DNA of 64,000 nt from Arthrobacter sp. Leaf337 (GCF_001423745.1 NZ_LMPC01000023.1:295-64294); one strand, 5' to 3'. Positions 30,121-40,403 are shown, numbered from the stretch's first letter. The notes: generated by a model from the letters alone, not told the origin. Numbers and translations are program-made.

Positions 30121-31205
30121 GCGTGCTCTCCCCGCTTCTCCCGGGGCACGGAATGCTTCACCCGGTTCCTTTGTGCCTCGTCCCAAATACCGTAAGCGTT
30201 GACAATGTCGCCGACGAGGCGGTGGCGCACTACGTCCGAGGAATCCAGCACGCTGAAGTTGACGTCGTCAATGCCTTGGAGAATCTCCTCCACGATCCGG
30301 AGCCCGGAACGGGTGCCAAACGGCAGGTCCACCTGCGTGACGTCGCCGGTGACCACCATTTTGGAGCCGAACCCGAGCCGTGTCAGGAACATCTTCATCT
30401 GCTCCGGCGTGGTGTTCTGGGCTTCATCCAGGATGATGAACGCGTCGTTGAGGGTTCGGCCGCGCATGTAAGCGAGCGGGGCCACCTCAATGGTGCCCGC
30501 CGCCATCAGCCGCGGGATGGACTCCGGGTCCATCATGTCGTGGAGCGCGTCGTAGAGCGGACGCAGGTACGGATCGATCTTGTCGCTGAGCGTCCCGGGC
30601 AGGAAGCCCAGCCGTTCGCCGGCCTCCACCGCCGGCCTGGTAAGGATGATGCGGCTGACTTCCTTCTGCTGCAGGGCCTGGACGGCCTTTGCCATGGCAA
30701 GGAAGGTTTTGCCGGTGCCTGCCGGTCCGATTCCAAAGATCACCGTGTTCGCGTCGATGGCGTCCACATAATTCTTCTGGTTCAGCGTCTTCGGCCGGAT
30801 TGTCTTGCCACGGCTCGACAGGATGTTGTAGGTCAACACCTCAACCGGATTTTGGAGCGACTGGCTCCGGAGCAGGGCCGCGAGCTGCTGGAGCACTGCC
30901 GGTGTAATGACCGTGCCCCGGTCAACGAGTCCCCTTACTTCGTGGAGCAGGCGCATGATCCTGGGAACGTCGGCCGCGGGGCCGCTGATGGCCAGTTCAT
31001 TGCCGCGGACATGGAAATCCACGGCAGGAAACTGTTCCTCGATAAAACGGAGGGCCTCGTCGTGACTGCCGAGGGACTGAACCATCTGTTCGGAGTTGTC
31101 GAAGATGACCACCTCCGTCCGGACACCGGGAAGACTGTGGGGAAATTCACCTGTGGTGCGCTCACCGGCGCTGAACCGGGGCCTTCCGTTTGTTGCTTCA
31201 GTCAT
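30117..31205 (-). CDS. phoH: PhoH-like ATPase
   Basis: A P-loop ATPase of the PhoH family, predicted to act on RNA with its neighbour YbeY. At 362 residues it is the ordinary bacterial form: a KH-like/N-terminal region (about 30-110), Walker A GPAGTGKT at 160-167, Walker B in FIILDEAQN, and the sensor motif VTGDVTQVDLP. No PIN toxin domain is fused, unlike PhoH2. The ATG at 31205 follows a weak GCAGG at 8 bases. It heads the phoH-ybeY-CBS-era operon. Confidence 0.93.
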   Translation of the reverse strand: MTEATNGRPRFSAGERTTGEFPHSLPGVRTEVVIFDNSEQMVQSLGSHDEALRFIEEQFPAVDFHVRGNELAISGPAADVPRIMRLLHEVRGLVDRGTVITPAVLQQLAALLRSQSLQNPVEVLTYNILSSRGKTIRPKTLNQKNYVDAIDANTVIFGIGPAGTGKTFLAMAKAVQALQQKEVSRIILTRPAVEAGERLGFLPGTLSDKIDPYLRPLYDALHDMMDPESIPRLMAAGTIEVAPLAYMRGRTLNDAFIILDEAQNTTPEQMKMFLTRLGFGSKMVVTGDVTQVDLPFGTRSGLRIVEEILQGIDDVNFSVLDSSDVVRHRLVGDIVNAYGIWDEAQRNRVKHSVPREKRGEHA

Positions 31206-31580
31206 GGTGCCGGCCTGCGGGCCTCTGGTCCCCTCCAGTTAGGAAAATTGTTTCTCTGGCCGATCACTTCGCCCCCGCTGCTTCAGCGTCGGACTCCGTG
31301 CGCGGCCGAGTCCTTATATCTTACGCCAGTAAGCCGTCCGGGGGCCGCGGGGCGTGGCTGCCAGGCGTTTGGCCGCGACCGCTTCGTTGCAGATTCCCGT
31401 CATTAGGTATCAACTTCGTATCGGCCTCGTATCGTTCCCGTTGCAGTTCGGCAATCCGTCCGCAAACGCCGCAGGGCGCCTGGGACTCTATGTAATGCTG
31501 GAATCCATCGCGGGCTTTCGCCCGCCTTGGACCACTTCATCGGCAACGTTTATCAGGACAGGGCAGGTACCGGGATCACT
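31206..31580. other. 375-base intergenic region between phoH and the lipoprotein gene
   Basis: This divergent gap must hold the promoters of phoH (minus) and the GerMN lipoprotein (plus). The only regular structure I see is three GTATC units at 31407, 31418 and 31429, spaced exactly 11 bases, each of the last two preceded by TC. No RNA gene, leader peptide or transposon trace was recognised. Confidence 0.5.
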
Positions 31581-32543
31581 ATGGAGACCAGGAAACCACG
31601 ACGCCGGCAGACAGCAGGAGGCAGGCGGACACGTTCCGCAGTGCTCCTGTTTGTGCTGCCCGCCGCCATGGTGCTGTCCTCCTGCGTCGCCACTCCCCAG
31701 CCGTCCACAAACACCGCTGCCAGCACCCCCCAGACAGTCACCGGATCCGCCACCGCGGGCGTTCCCAGCACGAGTGCCCCACTGGAAACCACGCAGGCTT
31801 CCAACAAGGCACCCGTGTACTGGATCGGCCGCAGCAACGAGAACGTCTACCTGTACCGCGAATTCCGGGACGTCCCGGAGCAGGAAAACCCTGTCACGCG
31901 GGCGCTGCGTTCGATGATGTCCCAGAAGCCGCTGGATCCGGATTTCTTTACCCCGTGGCAGAACCCGAAGAAGCTGGCAACGTCGATTTCCGGCAAAAAC
32001 GTGATCACCGTGGACGTCTCGCCGGATGCATTCAACAGCAACCTTGACGAGGACATGGCCAAGCGGGCCATCCAGCAGCTGGTCTACACTGCAACGGCCG
32101 CAGGAGCGAGCTCAGGGCTGGTGGACTCGGGCCAGCAAATCCAGGTGGTCATCCTGGTTGACGGGCACACCGATTACCTCGCCTTCAACCACGTTCGGCT
32201 GGGCAGTCCCACTCCCCGCGGGGCGGGCATGGTGGCCCCGGTCTGGATCATCGATCCCCAGGAAGGTGTGGGCGTCCCCGACGGCAGCGTCAAGATCAGC
32301 GGACGGAGCACGCTGCCCGGGGGCAAACTTCGGTGGAAAATCCTGAAAGTCGACGGCAGCAGCGACAAGACCGCCTATTTGGGCGGCGAAGTCACTGCCT
32401 CGGCAGACCAGGCACAGTCCGGACTTTTCTCGCTGAATGTCAACCTGGCGCCGGGAAACTATGAGATCCGGGTATTCCAGGTCGACCCGGGGAACCCCGA
32501 CCGGGAACTGAACGTGGACTCCCGCGGTTTCAAGGTTTCCTAG
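31581..32543 (+). CDS. GerMN-domain lipoprotein
   Basis: A 320-residue exported lipoprotein: basic N-terminus, hydrophobic stretch (about 20-33) and lipobox LSSC with Cys35. A Thr/Ser/Pro/Ala-rich linker (about 38-75) leads to a GerMN domain (about 78-190; PVYWIGRSNENVYLYREF, TVDVSPDAFNSNLDEDMAKRAIQQLVYT) and a C-terminal Gmad2-like beta domain (about 225-318). It resembles the N-terminal part of LpqB-type and sporulation GerM proteins, but the role in wall or envelope biology is unproven. ATG at 31581 gives the signal peptide; the frame is open from TTG at 31527. Confidence 0.82.
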   Translation: METRKPRRRQTAGGRRTRSAVLLFVLPAAMVLSSCVATPQPSTNTAASTPQTVTGSATAGVPSTSAPLETTQASNKAPVYWIGRSNENVYLYREFRDVPEQENPVTRALRSMMSQKPLDPDFFTPWQNPKKLATSISGKNVITVDVSPDAFNSNLDEDMAKRAIQQLVYTATAAGASSGLVDSGQQIQVVILVDGHTDYLAFNHVRLGSPTPRGAGMVAPVWIIDPQEGVGVPDGSVKISGRSTLPGGKLRWKILKVDGSSDKTAYLGGEVTASADQAQSGLFSLNVNLAPGNYEIRVFQVDPGNPDRELNVDSRGFKVS

Positions 32544-32548
32544 CGGGG

Positions 32549-33325
32549 CTACCAGCGACCCAGGATGTCGCTGGCGAGCACCGTGGCTGCCGGTCCTGCC
32601 GTGGATGACCTCAGCACATGGTGGCCCAGGAGCGCCGTCACGGCGCCGGCTCCGCACAGCCTGGTAACCTCCCGCGGACTGATGCCCCCTTCGGGCCCCA
32701 CAATCAGCAGGATTTCGCGCGGCCCCGGCTCCGGTGCCCCGGCGTTGTTCTCGCACCACGCCTCGAGCACGCTCCGCAGCGGACGGACGGCATCTTCGTG
32801 GAGGATGATGGCCAGGTCCGCGGCGGAGACCGCTGCCTGAAGTCCGGCACCGTCGACGGCGGCACGGACTTCGGGAATCCAAGCCCGCCGCGCCTGTTTG
32901 GCGGCTGCGGTCACCACGGACTGCCATTTGGCATGGGCCTTCGCGGCCCGCTCGCCTTTCCACCGGACGATGGAGCGTTCGGACTGCCACGGGATGATCG
33001 CGTCGATCCCCAGTTCGGTGGCGGTTTCTGCGGCGAGTTCGTCCCGGTCCCCTTTGGCCAGTGCCTGGACCAGGACCAGGCGAAGGTCCGGGCGCTCCTC
33101 CGTGTCGAGGACTGAACACTCCACCGTCAGTTCACCCTGGCCAACGGCGGCGACCGTGCCAGTGAGCCTTTTGCCGGCACCGTCGGCGATGTCAACGGAT
33201 TCCCCCACGGCAATCCGCTTGACGGTGACCGCGTGCCTCGCCTCTGCGCCCTCGAGGACAAAGTGCGAACCGGGAACCTGGTGGTCCAGGGCTCCCGGGG
33301 TTGCGAAAAAGACAGGGTTGCTCAC
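32549..33325 (-). CDS. rsmE: 16S rRNA m3U1498 methyltransferase
   Basis: Methylates N3 of U1498 in the decoding site. The 258-residue SPOUT-fold protein has an N-terminal PUA-like part (HAVTVKRIAVGESVDIADGAG) and the knot with the SAM site in ILLIVGPEGGISPREV and LGHHVLRSSTAGPAATVL. The GTG start at 33325 lies 2 bases after the dnaJ stop, so it is the last gene of the hrcA-dnaJ-rsmE unit, an order shared with other Actinobacteria. It converges with the lipoprotein gene with 5 bases between stops and no terminator-like hairpin. Confidence 0.95.
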   Translation of the reverse strand: MSNPVFFATPGALDHQVPGSHFVLEGAEARHAVTVKRIAVGESVDIADGAGKRLTGTVAAVGQGELTVECSVLDTEERPDLRLVLVQALAKGDRDELAAETATELGIDAIIPWQSERSIVRWKGERAAKAHAKWQSVVTAAAKQARRAWIPEVRAAVDGAGLQAAVSAADLAIILHEDAVRPLRSVLEAWCENNAGAPEPGPREILLIVGPEGGISPREVTRLCGAGAVTALLGHHVLRSSTAGPAATVLASDILGRW

Positions 33326-33327
33326 CG

Positions 33328-34455
33328 CTACAGGTTACCGAGCCGGTCCCGCAGCTTGGCGAAGACACCGCCGCTGGCGGAGAGTTTCCCTTCGGTGTAC
33401 TGCTCGCCACGGAGTTTCGCGAGCTGCCGCAGCAGGTCTTCCTGCGCGGCATCAAGCTTGGCCGGGGTCTCGACCTGCAGGTGCACTTTCAGATCGCCGC
33501 GGCCGTAGCCCCGGAGGTGGGTGACGCCGAGCCCGCGAAGGGTGATGACCTCACCGGACTGGGTGCCCGCCTTGACGTCGATTTCCTGCTGGCCGTCGAA
33601 GGTGTCGAGGCTGAGTTCGGTGCCAAGGGCTGCGGCAGTCATCGGGATGTGCAGGGTCGCGTGAAGGTCATCGCCGTCGCGTACGTACGTCGCGTCATTG
33701 TTGACCCGGATCTCCACATACAGGTCGCCGGAGGGTCCGCCGGCAGGGCCGGCTTCGCCCTGGCCGCCAAGCTGGATCCGGGTTCCGGTGGCAACGCCGG
33801 CAGGGACCTTGACCGTCAGCGAACGCCGGCTGCGGATGCGGCCCTGCCCGTTGCATTCATTGCAGGGATCCTTGATGACGGTTCCGAAGCCTTCGCAGGA
33901 GCCGCAGGGCGCCGCCGTCATGACCTGGCCCAGGATGGAACGGACGGCCCGCTGGACCTGGCCGCTGCCGCCGCAGATGTCACAGCGCACGGGGTGGGTC
34001 CCGGGCTGGCAGCAGGAACCCTCGCAGGTGGGGCACGTTACGGCAGTGTCCACTTCGAGCTTCTTGTTGACGCCGAAGACGGCGTCGCGGAGGTCGATGC
34101 GGACGCTGATGAGGGCATCCTGCCCCCGGCGGACACGCGAGGCAGGTCCGGATGAGCCGCCCGCACCGAAGAAGGTGTCGAAGATGTCCTGGAAGGCGAA
34201 GCCCTGTCCCGAATAGCCGGCGCCGCCAAAACCGTTATCGGTGCCGTTCTCGTTGCCGGTGGTGTCGTAGACGCGGCGCTTCTGCGGATCGGACAGCACT
34301 TCATAGGCGTGCGTGACAGCCTTGAATCGGTCCGAGGCATCCTCACCGGGGTTCACGTCCGGGTGCAAAGTGCGCGCAAGCTTTCGGTAGGCCTTCTTGA
34401 TCTCTTCGCCCGTCGCTTCGGGTGAGACTCCAAGAACGTCGTAGTGGCTGCTCAA
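33328..34455 (-). CDS. dnaJ: Molecular chaperone DnaJ (DnaJ2 type)
   Basis: Co-chaperone that delivers substrates to DnaK and stimulates its ATPase. The 375-residue protein has a J domain with HPD at 31-33, a Gly/Phe region ([14 protein letters not shown]), four zinc-binding repeats and two C-terminal substrate domains. Repeats 2-4 are canonical ([24 protein letters not shown]); the first reads CPTCEGSC, lacking the last glycine. The start is TTG at 34455, with AGGAAGAG 8 bases upstream; no ATG or GTG fits the J-domain N-terminus. Being linked to hrcA, it is probably under HrcA/CIRCE control. Confidence 0.95.
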   Translation of the reverse strand: MSSHYDVLGVSPEATGEEIKKAYRKLARTLHPDVNPGEDASDRFKAVTHAYEVLSDPQKRRVYDTTGNENGTDNGFGGAGYSGQGFAFQDIFDTFFGAGGSSGPASRVRRGQDALISVRIDLRDAVFGVNKKLEVDTAVTCPTCEGSCCQPGTHPVRCDICGGSGQVQRAVRSILGQVMTAAPCGSCEGFGTVIKDPCNECNGQGRIRSRRSLTVKVPAGVATGTRIQLGGQGEAGPAGGPSGDLYVEIRVNNDATYVRDGDDLHATLHIPMTAAALGTELSLDTFDGQQEIDVKAGTQSGEVITLRGLGVTHLRGYGRGDLKVHLQVETPAKLDAAQEDLLRQLAKLRGEQYTEGKLSASGGVFAKLRDRLGNL

Positions 34456-34549
34456 AGTTCGTATCTCTTCCTGGTTGTACTGCCTGTGATGCTGCTGCCG
34501 CACCCCGGAAGCCGGGACACGGAGGCCGGGTTGGCTGATGAAGGGCCGG

Positions 34550-35563
34550 TCACGGCCCGAGGATCCTGGAAAGGTAGCGTGCCACGGCACGGACCGCGGC
34601 CATGGTGGTGGGATAGTCCATCCGGGTGGGGCCAAGGACGCCAACCTTGGCACTGGAACCTGGCCCGTAGCCTGTGGCCACCACCGAGGCTTCCGCGAGG
34701 CCGTCGTAGGGATTCTCCCGGCCGATGCTGACGGTCACGCCGCGGGGGTCCTGCGCCATTTCGCTGAGCAGGCGGAGCATGACCACCTGTTCCTCAAGCG
34801 CCTCGAGGACCGGGCCGATGCTCAGCGGGAAGTCAACGTTGGACCGCGCGAGGTTGGCGGTGCCGGCCATGACCATCCGCTCTTCGCGGGTGCTGCTGGC
34901 CAGGGCATCCAGGCCGCGGGCCAGCGCCTGGGCGGCGTGCCGGCGTGCCGGTTCGCAGCTTGCGACGACGGCGGGCAGCGCCTGCGGGAGCAGGCTCAGC
35001 GGCGTCCCCGACAGGCTTTTCAGGAACCGTGAGCGAAGGCCGGCAAGGGCCTCGTCGCTGAGTTCCTGGCCGACGTCGATGACCCGCTGCTCGACCTTTC
35101 CGGTGTCCGCAATCAGGACGGTGAGGACCTGGCGCGGCGCCAGCAGCACGAACTCGATGTGCCGCACCATGGCACGACTGAGGTGCGGATACTGCACCAC
35201 GGCCACCTGGTTGGTCAGCTGCGACAGCAGCCGCACCGTGCGCTCCAGGACGTCGTCCAGGTCTTCCGATCCTTCGAGCAGCGTCTGGATGGCCCGGCGT
35301 TCCGCCTGCGACAGCGGCTTGACGGCGGAAATCTGGTCGACGAAGAGCCGGTAGCCCTTGTCCGTAGGGATGCGCCCGGCGCTGGTGTGCGGCGCCGTGA
35401 TCAGGCCCTCGTCTTCCAGGGCCGCCATGTCATTGCGGATGGTGGCGCTGGAGACCCCCAGATGGTGCCTCTCCACCAGGGCCTTGGAGCCCACAGGTTC
35501 GCGGGAATGGACGTAGTCCTCCACGATGGCGCGCAGGACTTCAAGCTTGCGTGGTTCGCTCAT
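34550..35563 (-). CDS. hrcA: Heat-shock repressor HrcA
   Basis: Represses chaperone genes by binding CIRCE elements and is itself dependent on GroEL for folding. The 337-residue protein has an N-terminal winged helix ([32 protein letters not shown], then [16 protein letters not shown]) and the GAF-like regulatory core ending [18 protein letters not shown] lies just upstream of the ATG at 35563. A CIRCE site is present 69 bases upstream, so the gene is autoregulated. It is followed after 94 bases by dnaJ. Confidence 0.96.
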   Translation of the reverse strand: MSEPRKLEVLRAIVEDYVHSREPVGSKALVERHHLGVSSATIRNDMAALEDEGLITAPHTSAGRIPTDKGYRLFVDQISAVKPLSQAERRAIQTLLEGSEDLDDVLERTVRLLSQLTNQVAVVQYPHLSRAMVRHIEFVLLAPRQVLTVLIADTGKVEQRVIDVGQELSDEALAGLRSRFLKSLSGTPLSLLPQALPAVVASCEPARRHAAQALARGLDALASSTREERMVMAGTANLARSNVDFPLSIGPVLEALEEQVVMLRLLSEMAQDPRGVTVSIGRENPYDGLAEASVVATGYGPGSSAKVGVLGPTRMDYPTTMAAVRAVARYLSRILGP

Positions 35564-35631
35564 TCTCCACCTCCGATCGGCTTAACCCGGGCCGCGGACC
35601 GGCTCTGTCGCCTGCCAGATCCCGTCTACCG

Positions 35632-35658
35632 TTAGCACTCGTCATGTCTAAGTGCTAA
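35632..35658. promoter_or_regulatory. CIRCE operator
   Basis: TTAGCACTC (35632-35640), a 9-base spacer, and AAGTGCTAA (35650-35658) match the CIRCE consensus TTAGCACTC-N9-GAGTGCTAA with one mismatch in the second arm. Confidence 0.93.
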
Positions 35659-35823
35659 CCAGTCTAATATGAGTCGCCGCGTTGTTAGCATTGGTACCGC
35701 TCCGGGCGAAACTCCGGAGCAGGACAGGACATGCGCCTCCGTGACGCCACGGGCGCCGCTGTTCCCCTTCTCCTGTTTCACTTTCTGTGTTCACTTTTTC
35801 TAGCGCAAGGTTGTGTCTATCCG

Positions 35824-36675
35824 ATGTCGTACCAGAACTGGGGCCCGCAGGACATCACGGCTCCCCGGAAAACCGAGCTTCCCGAAGTGCCGGTTGAACG
35901 CGGCATGGTGCTGGAAGACGTGCAGTCCGGCTGGGTGGGCGCGGTCACCAGGGTGGAGAAGTCCGGCGGGATGCATGTTGTTGCCCTGGAGGACCGGCGC
36001 GGGAAGTCCCGCACGTTCCGACTCGGCTACGGATTCCTCCTGGAGGGCCTGCCGATCCGGCTGATGCCCCCGGCACCGCGCGCCCAGGCAGCCTCCGGCA
36101 CATCCGGCAGGACGGCCTCCGGATCCGTGCGGGTGGCAGGCCAGCGCGCCCAGGTGGCCAAGGCCAGCCGCATCTGGGTGGAAGGCAAACACGACGCCGA
36201 ACTTGTGGAAAAGGTCTGGGGTGACGACCTCAGGGTGGAGGGCATCGTCGTCGAGCCCTTGCACGGAATTGACGATCTTACGGCTGCGGTAGCCGCATTC
36301 CGGCCGGGTCCGGGCCGCCGGCTGGGAGTGCTGGTGGACCACTTGGTTGCCAATTCCAAGGAATCACGGATCGCCGATGCCGTGATGGCGTCCCCGGGCG
36401 CTGCGGGCAACGTCCTCATCGTGGGCCATCCCTATGTGGATGTGTGGCAGGCCATCCGGCCGGCAGTGCTCGGCATTGACGCGTGGCCGGTTATTCCGCG
36501 AGGCGTGGACTGGAAGACCGGGATCCTGACAGCCTTCGGCTGGCCGCACGAGACCAAGGAAGACATTGGCCTCGGCTGGCAGAAGCTGCTGGGGGCGGTG
36601 CGTAGTTACGCCGACCTGGAACCGTCCCTGCTGGGCCGCGTGGAAGAAGTCATCGACTTCCTCACGGTGCCTTAG
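35824..36675 (+). CDS. DUF3097 protein (toprim-like)
   Basis: A 283-residue actinobacterial protein of the DUF3097 family. The N-terminal third carries a small beta domain (RGMVLEDVQSGWVGAVTRVEKSGG), followed after a Gly/Ser/Arg linker by a toprim-like region containing WVEGKHDAELVEKVWGDDLR, in which WVEGKxDAE matches the first acidic motif of toprim folds, and VLVDHLV. This suggests a nucleic-acid role but none is proven. The ATG at 35824 gives the conserved MSYQNWGPQD start; the frame extends upstream to 35731. It diverges from hrcA across the CIRCE region. Confidence 0.82.
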   Translation: MSYQNWGPQDITAPRKTELPEVPVERGMVLEDVQSGWVGAVTRVEKSGGMHVVALEDRRGKSRTFRLGYGFLLEGLPIRLMPPAPRAQAASGTSGRTASGSVRVAGQRAQVAKASRIWVEGKHDAELVEKVWGDDLRVEGIVVEPLHGIDDLTAAVAAFRPGPGRRLGVLVDHLVANSKESRIADAVMASPGAAGNVLIVGHPYVDVWQAIRPAVLGIDAWPVIPRGVDWKTGILTAFGWPHETKEDIGLGWQKLLGAVRSYADLEPSLLGRVEEVIDFLTVP

Positions 36676-36705
36676 GCGGAAGTTACCAGTGCGTTAGGCG
36701 GAAGT
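36672..36705 (+). repeat. Direct repeat TTAGGCGGAAGT, two copies
   Basis: The 12-mer occurs at 36672-36683 and 36694-36705, a 22-base period, the first copy containing the stop codon of the DUF3097 gene. It looks like a small local duplication. Confidence 0.6.
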
Positions 36706-36820
36706 CGAACTCTCCGAATGCACCCCTGACCCAGTATTCTTGATACGGCGGTTGTTGCTCCTGTGGCAGCGTCCGCTTATCCGGGAACCACCGCACCACT
36801 GCAATCCGAAGGACGACACC

Positions 36821-37240
36821 TTGGCAGAAGACGCACGTGAACAACGGGACAACCAGGCCGGCCATGGCCAGCCCCAGTATCATGGTGTCCCCGCCAACGC
36901 CCTGCCGCTGACGGCCAACGAAGACCGGCAGTGGGCAACCCTCGCGCACTTCGGCGGCATCCTTGGGTGCGTCCCGTCGCTGTTGATCTACCTGATTTTC
37001 AAGGACCGCGGACCGTTCACGGCGCAGGAATCCAAGGAAGCGCTGAACTTCACCCTGCCTCCCACGATCGCTGCAGTCATCTGCAACATCCTGGTGCTGC
37101 TGCCGGTGGTGGGGAACATCTTCGCGGTGCTGGCCACACTGATTTGGATCGCCGTGACGTGCTTCTCCGTGGCAGCCGGTATCCATGTGAACCGCGGCCA
37201 GCCGCACCGCTACGACTTCAACCTGCGCTGGATCAAGTAA
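36821..37240 (+). CDS. DUF4870 membrane protein
   Basis: A 139-residue protein of the DUF4870 (Tic20-like) family with the signature ANEDRQWATLAHFGGILGCVPSLLIYLIFKD, then FTAQESKEALNF, and three to four membrane segments (about 46-63, 84-104, 106-127). Function is unknown. The start is TTG at 36821 because GAAGGA is 7 bases upstream and the longer frame from 36740 adds an arginine/leucine-rich stretch not seen in relatives. It ends 43 bases from the convergent hemW stop. Confidence 0.85.
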   Translation: MAEDAREQRDNQAGHGQPQYHGVPANALPLTANEDRQWATLAHFGGILGCVPSLLIYLIFKDRGPFTAQESKEALNFTLPPTIAAVICNILVLLPVVGNIFAVLATLIWIAVTCFSVAAGIHVNRGQPHRYDFNLRWIK

Positions 37241-37283
37241 CCGGCACAATCGAATACCGGCTTCGAGCACCGGCCGGGTGCGC

Positions 37284-38513
37284 TCAGTCGGGCAGGATCC
37301 TTCGCACCACGGCGTCGGCAAGCAGCCGGCCCTTCAAGGTGAGCACCAGCCGTCCGCGGAAGGCCGACACGGGATCCACCAGGCCATCCGCGATCAGCCC
37401 GGCGACGGCGTGCTGGCCGGACGTTCCCAGCCCGGACACATCGAGTCCACTGCTGAGCCTGGCTTCGAGCATGACCCGCTCGACATTCCGGGTTTCGGCG
37501 TCGAGCGTTTCCCGGCCCGCCGCCGGCGACACGCCGCCGGAAAGCCTCCCCGCGTACGCCGTAGGGTGCTTCACGTTCCACCAGCGGACTCCGCCGACAT
37601 GTGAATGGGCACCGGGGCCGATCCCCCACCAGTCGTCACCACGCCAGTACGCCAGGTTGTGCCTGCAGGCCTGCTCAGGTGTCCGCGCCCAGTTGCTGAC
37701 CTCGTACCAGCTCAGCCCTGCCTCGCCGATCAGCTGATCGGCGAGTTCGTATTTGTCGGCGTGGTCGTCGTCGTCGATTCCAGGGACTTCACCGCGGCGG
37801 ATCTGGGCTGCCAGTTTGGTGCCGTCCTCAACGATGAGCGCATAGGCGCTGATATGGTCCGGCTCATAGGACAGCGCGGTCTCCAGCGAGTACCGCCAGT
37901 CGGCCAGGGACTCCCCCGGTGTTCCGTAGATCAGGTCCAGGCTCACGGCCAGTCCCGCCTCCCGCGCCCACCGCACCACCTGCGGCACGCGGCTGGGCGT
38001 GTGCGTGCGGTCCAGGACTTTGAGCACGTGCGGAACTGCTGATTGCATCCCGAAGGACACGCGGGTGAAGCCGGCATCAGCCAGCAGCTGGAGCGATTCA
38101 GGGGTGACGGAATCCGGATTGGCTTCGGTGGTGACTTCAGCCCCGGGCTCGAGCCCCCATACCTCGATGGCGGCGCCCAGGATCCGGGCGAGGTCTTCTG
38201 CGGGGAGCAGCGTGGGCGTGCCGCCGCCGAAGAAGACAGTGCTCATGCGACGGTCCGGTAGCCCGGAGGTCTTGAGCACCTCGGCGGCCAGCCTCACCTC
38301 GGATATGGCGGTGGAGGCATACGCATCCTGGGATGCACCGCCGCCAAGTTCAGTTGCGGTGTAGGTGTTGAAGTCGCAATAACCGCAGCGGACGGCGCAG
38401 AACGGGATGTGCACGTAGAGCCCGAAGGCCCGGTCCGCCGCACCGTCCGCTGCTTGGGGAGGCAGCAGACCGTCCGACGGCGCCGGGTCACCCAGGGGAA
38501 GAACGCTAGGCAT
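37284..38513 (-). CDS. hemW: Radical SAM haem chaperone HemW
   Basis: HemW (formerly called coproporphyrinogen oxidase-like HemN) binds haem and transfers it to respiratory enzymes; it is not a coproporphyrinogen oxidase. The 409-residue protein has the radical-SAM cluster motif with Cys39, Cys43 and Cys46 (CAVRCGYCDF), the fourth conserved aromatic/phenylalanine after it, FFGGGTPTLL, TTEANPDS and SFGMQS boxes, and a C-terminal HemN_C domain. The cysteine motif of genuine HemN (CxxxCxxCxC) is absent, supporting HemW. A link with the haem-copper oxidase genes in this window is plausible by function only. Confidence 0.92.
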   Translation of the reverse strand: MPSVLPLGDPAPSDGLLPPQAADGAADRAFGLYVHIPFCAVRCGYCDFNTYTATELGGGASQDAYASTAISEVRLAAEVLKTSGLPDRRMSTVFFGGGTPTLLPAEDLARILGAAIEVWGLEPGAEVTTEANPDSVTPESLQLLADAGFTRVSFGMQSAVPHVLKVLDRTHTPSRVPQVVRWAREAGLAVSLDLIYGTPGESLADWRYSLETALSYEPDHISAYALIVEDGTKLAAQIRRGEVPGIDDDDHADKYELADQLIGEAGLSWYEVSNWARTPEQACRHNLAYWRGDDWWGIGPGAHSHVGGVRWWNVKHPTAYAGRLSGGVSPAAGRETLDAETRNVERVMLEARLSSGLDVSGLGTSGQHAVAGLIADGLVDPVSAFRGRLVLTLKGRLLADAVVRRILPD

Positions 38514-38549
38514 TGCGGCGGCTCCGCAGGGTTGCGGCCACGGTCATCA

Positions 38550-40403
38550 CTACTTCTTGGCCTTGTCCTTGGATTCGTCCGTGGTCAGCGCGGCGATGAA
38601 GGCTTCCTGGGGAACCTCGACGCGGCCCACCATCTTCATCCGCTTTTTGCCTTCCTTCTGCTTTTCGAGCAGTTTGCGCTTACGCGATATGTCACCGCCG
38701 TAGCACTTGGCAAGGACGTCCTTGCGGATGGCACGGATGCTTTCACGGGCGATGATCCGGGAACCGATGGCCGCCTGGATCGGCACTTCGAACTGCTGGC
38801 GGGGAATGAGCTCACGCAGCTTGCCGGTCATCATCACACCGTAGGCGTAGGCCTTCTCCCGGTGGGTGATCGCACTGAAGGCGTCCACCTGTTCGCCCTG
38901 GAGCATGATGTCGACCTTCACAAGGTCGGCCACCTGGTCGCCGTCGGCCTTCCAGTCCAGCGAGCCGTAGCCGCGGGTCTTGGACTTGAGGATGTCGAAG
39001 AAATCGAAGACGATTTCGGCCAGCGGCAGGCGGTAACGGATTTCCACCCGGTCCTCGGAGAGGTAGTCCATGCCGCCCATCACGCCGCGCCGGCTCTGGC
39101 ACAGCTCCATGATGGCCCCGACAAACTCGTTCGGCGCCAGGATGGTGGCGGACACCATCGGCTCACGGACCTCCGCGACCTTGCCGGTGGGGTATTCGCT
39201 GGGGTTGGTGACGTGGACAACCTTCTTGTCCTCCAGCGTTACCTCGTACTCCACGTTGGGGGCGGTGGAAATCAGGTCCAGCTTATACTCGCGTTCGAGC
39301 CGTTCACGGGTGATTTCCAAGTGCAGGAGCCCCAGGAAACCGACGCGGAATCCGAAGCCCAGCGCAGCCGAGGTTTCCGGCTGGTACACCAGCGCGGCGT
39401 CGTTGAGCATGAGCTTCTCCAACGCGTCGCGGAGCACCGGGTAGTCGGTGCCGTCCAGCGGGTACAGGCCGGAGAAAACCATGGGCTTGGCGTCTGCGTA
39501 GCCCGGGAGGGACTGGGAAGCAGGCTTGGCCAGGTTGGTGACGGTGTCGCCCACCTTGGACAGGCGGACGTCCTTCACGCCGGTGATGAGGTAGCCCACT
39601 TCGCCGACGCCGAGGCCCTTGGACGGGGTGGGCTCCGGAGAACTGACACCGATCTCAAGGAGTTCGTGCGTGGCGCGGGTGGACATCATCTGGATGCGTT
39701 CACGCGGGTGCAGCATTCCGTCGACCACCCGGACGTAGGTGACAACACCGCGGTAGGTGTCATAGACCGAGTCGAAGATCATGGCGCGGGCGGGGGCGTT
39801 CGGGTCGCCCACGGGGGCCGGCAGGTCACGGACGATCTTGTCGAGCAGCACTTCGACGCCCATGCCGGTCTTTCCCGAGACACGCAGCACGTCGTCGGGG
39901 TCGCCGCCGATCAGGTTGGCGAGTTCCTCCGCGTACTTCTCGGGCTGGGCCGCGGGAAGGTCGATCTTATTGAGGACCGGAATAATCGTGAGGTTGTTCT
40001 CCATCGCCAGGTACAGGTTGGCGAGGGTTTGGGCCTCAATGCCCTGGGCCGCGTCCACGAGCAGAACTGCACCTTCACAGGCAGCCAGGGAACGGGATAC
40101 CTCGTAGGTGAAGTCGACGTGGCCGGGAGTGTCGATCATGTTCAGGGCATAGCTGGTGCCTTCAACTTCCCAGGGCATGCGGACCGCCTGGGACTTGATG
40201 GTGATGCCACGCTCACGTTCGATATCCATGCGGTCCAGATACTGGGCCTTCATGTCGCGGGACTGAACGACGCCGGTGTACTGCAACATGCGGTCAGCCA
40301 GAGTGGATTTACCGTGGTCAATGTGCGCAATGATGCAGAAGTTCCGGATGATGGCCGGATCTGTTGCGGCGGGCACCGGGGCGGTGCGGGCCATGGGAGA
40401 CAC
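38550..40403 (-). CDS. lepA: Elongation factor 4 (LepA)
   Basis: A ribosomal GTPase that acts during initiation or back-translocation. The 617-residue protein has G1 AHIDHGKST at 26-34, G2/G3 with [11 protein letters not shown] and DTPGHVDF, G4 [11 protein letters not shown]-like domains II, III and V, and the LepA-specific C-terminal domain ending AALTTDESK. The start is GTG at 40403 with AAGGA 6 bases upstream; ATG at 40394 is a weaker alternative. It diverges from the PemK-like gene and follows no partner on its strand until hemW 36 bases downstream. Confidence 0.97.
   Translation of the reverse strand: MSPMARTAPVPAATDPAIIRNFCIIAHIDHGKSTLADRMLQYTGVVQSRDMKAQYLDRMDIERERGITIKSQAVRMPWEVEGTSYALNMIDTPGHVDFTYEVSRSLAACEGAVLLVDAAQGIEAQTLANLYLAMENNLTIIPVLNKIDLPAAQPEKYAEELANLIGGDPDDVLRVSGKTGMGVEVLLDKIVRDLPAPVGDPNAPARAMIFDSVYDTYRGVVTYVRVVDGMLHPRERIQMMSTRATHELLEIGVSSPEPTPSKGLGVGEVGYLITGVKDVRLSKVGDTVTNLAKPASQSLPGYADAKPMVFSGLYPLDGTDYPVLRDALEKLMLNDAALVYQPETSAALGFGFRVGFLGLLHLEITRERLEREYKLDLISTAPNVEYEVTLEDKKVVHVTNPSEYPTGKVAEVREPMVSATILAPNEFVGAIMELCQSRRGVMGGMDYLSEDRVEIRYRLPLAEIVFDFFDILKSKTRGYGSLDWKADGDQVADLVKVDIMLQGEQVDAFSAITHREKAYAYGVMMTGKLRELIPRQQFEVPIQAAIGSRIIARESIRAIRKDVLAKCYGGDISRKRKLLEKQKEGKKRMKMVGRVEVPQEAFIAALTTDESKDKAKK

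Noticed and set aside
32544..32548. Terminator between the GerMN lipoprotein gene and rsmE
   Set aside because: Only 5 bases separate the convergent stops and no hairpin is visible around them.
37241..37283. Terminator between DUF4870 gene and hemW
   Set aside because: Only a weak GCACC/GGTGC pairing is present, without a T tract.
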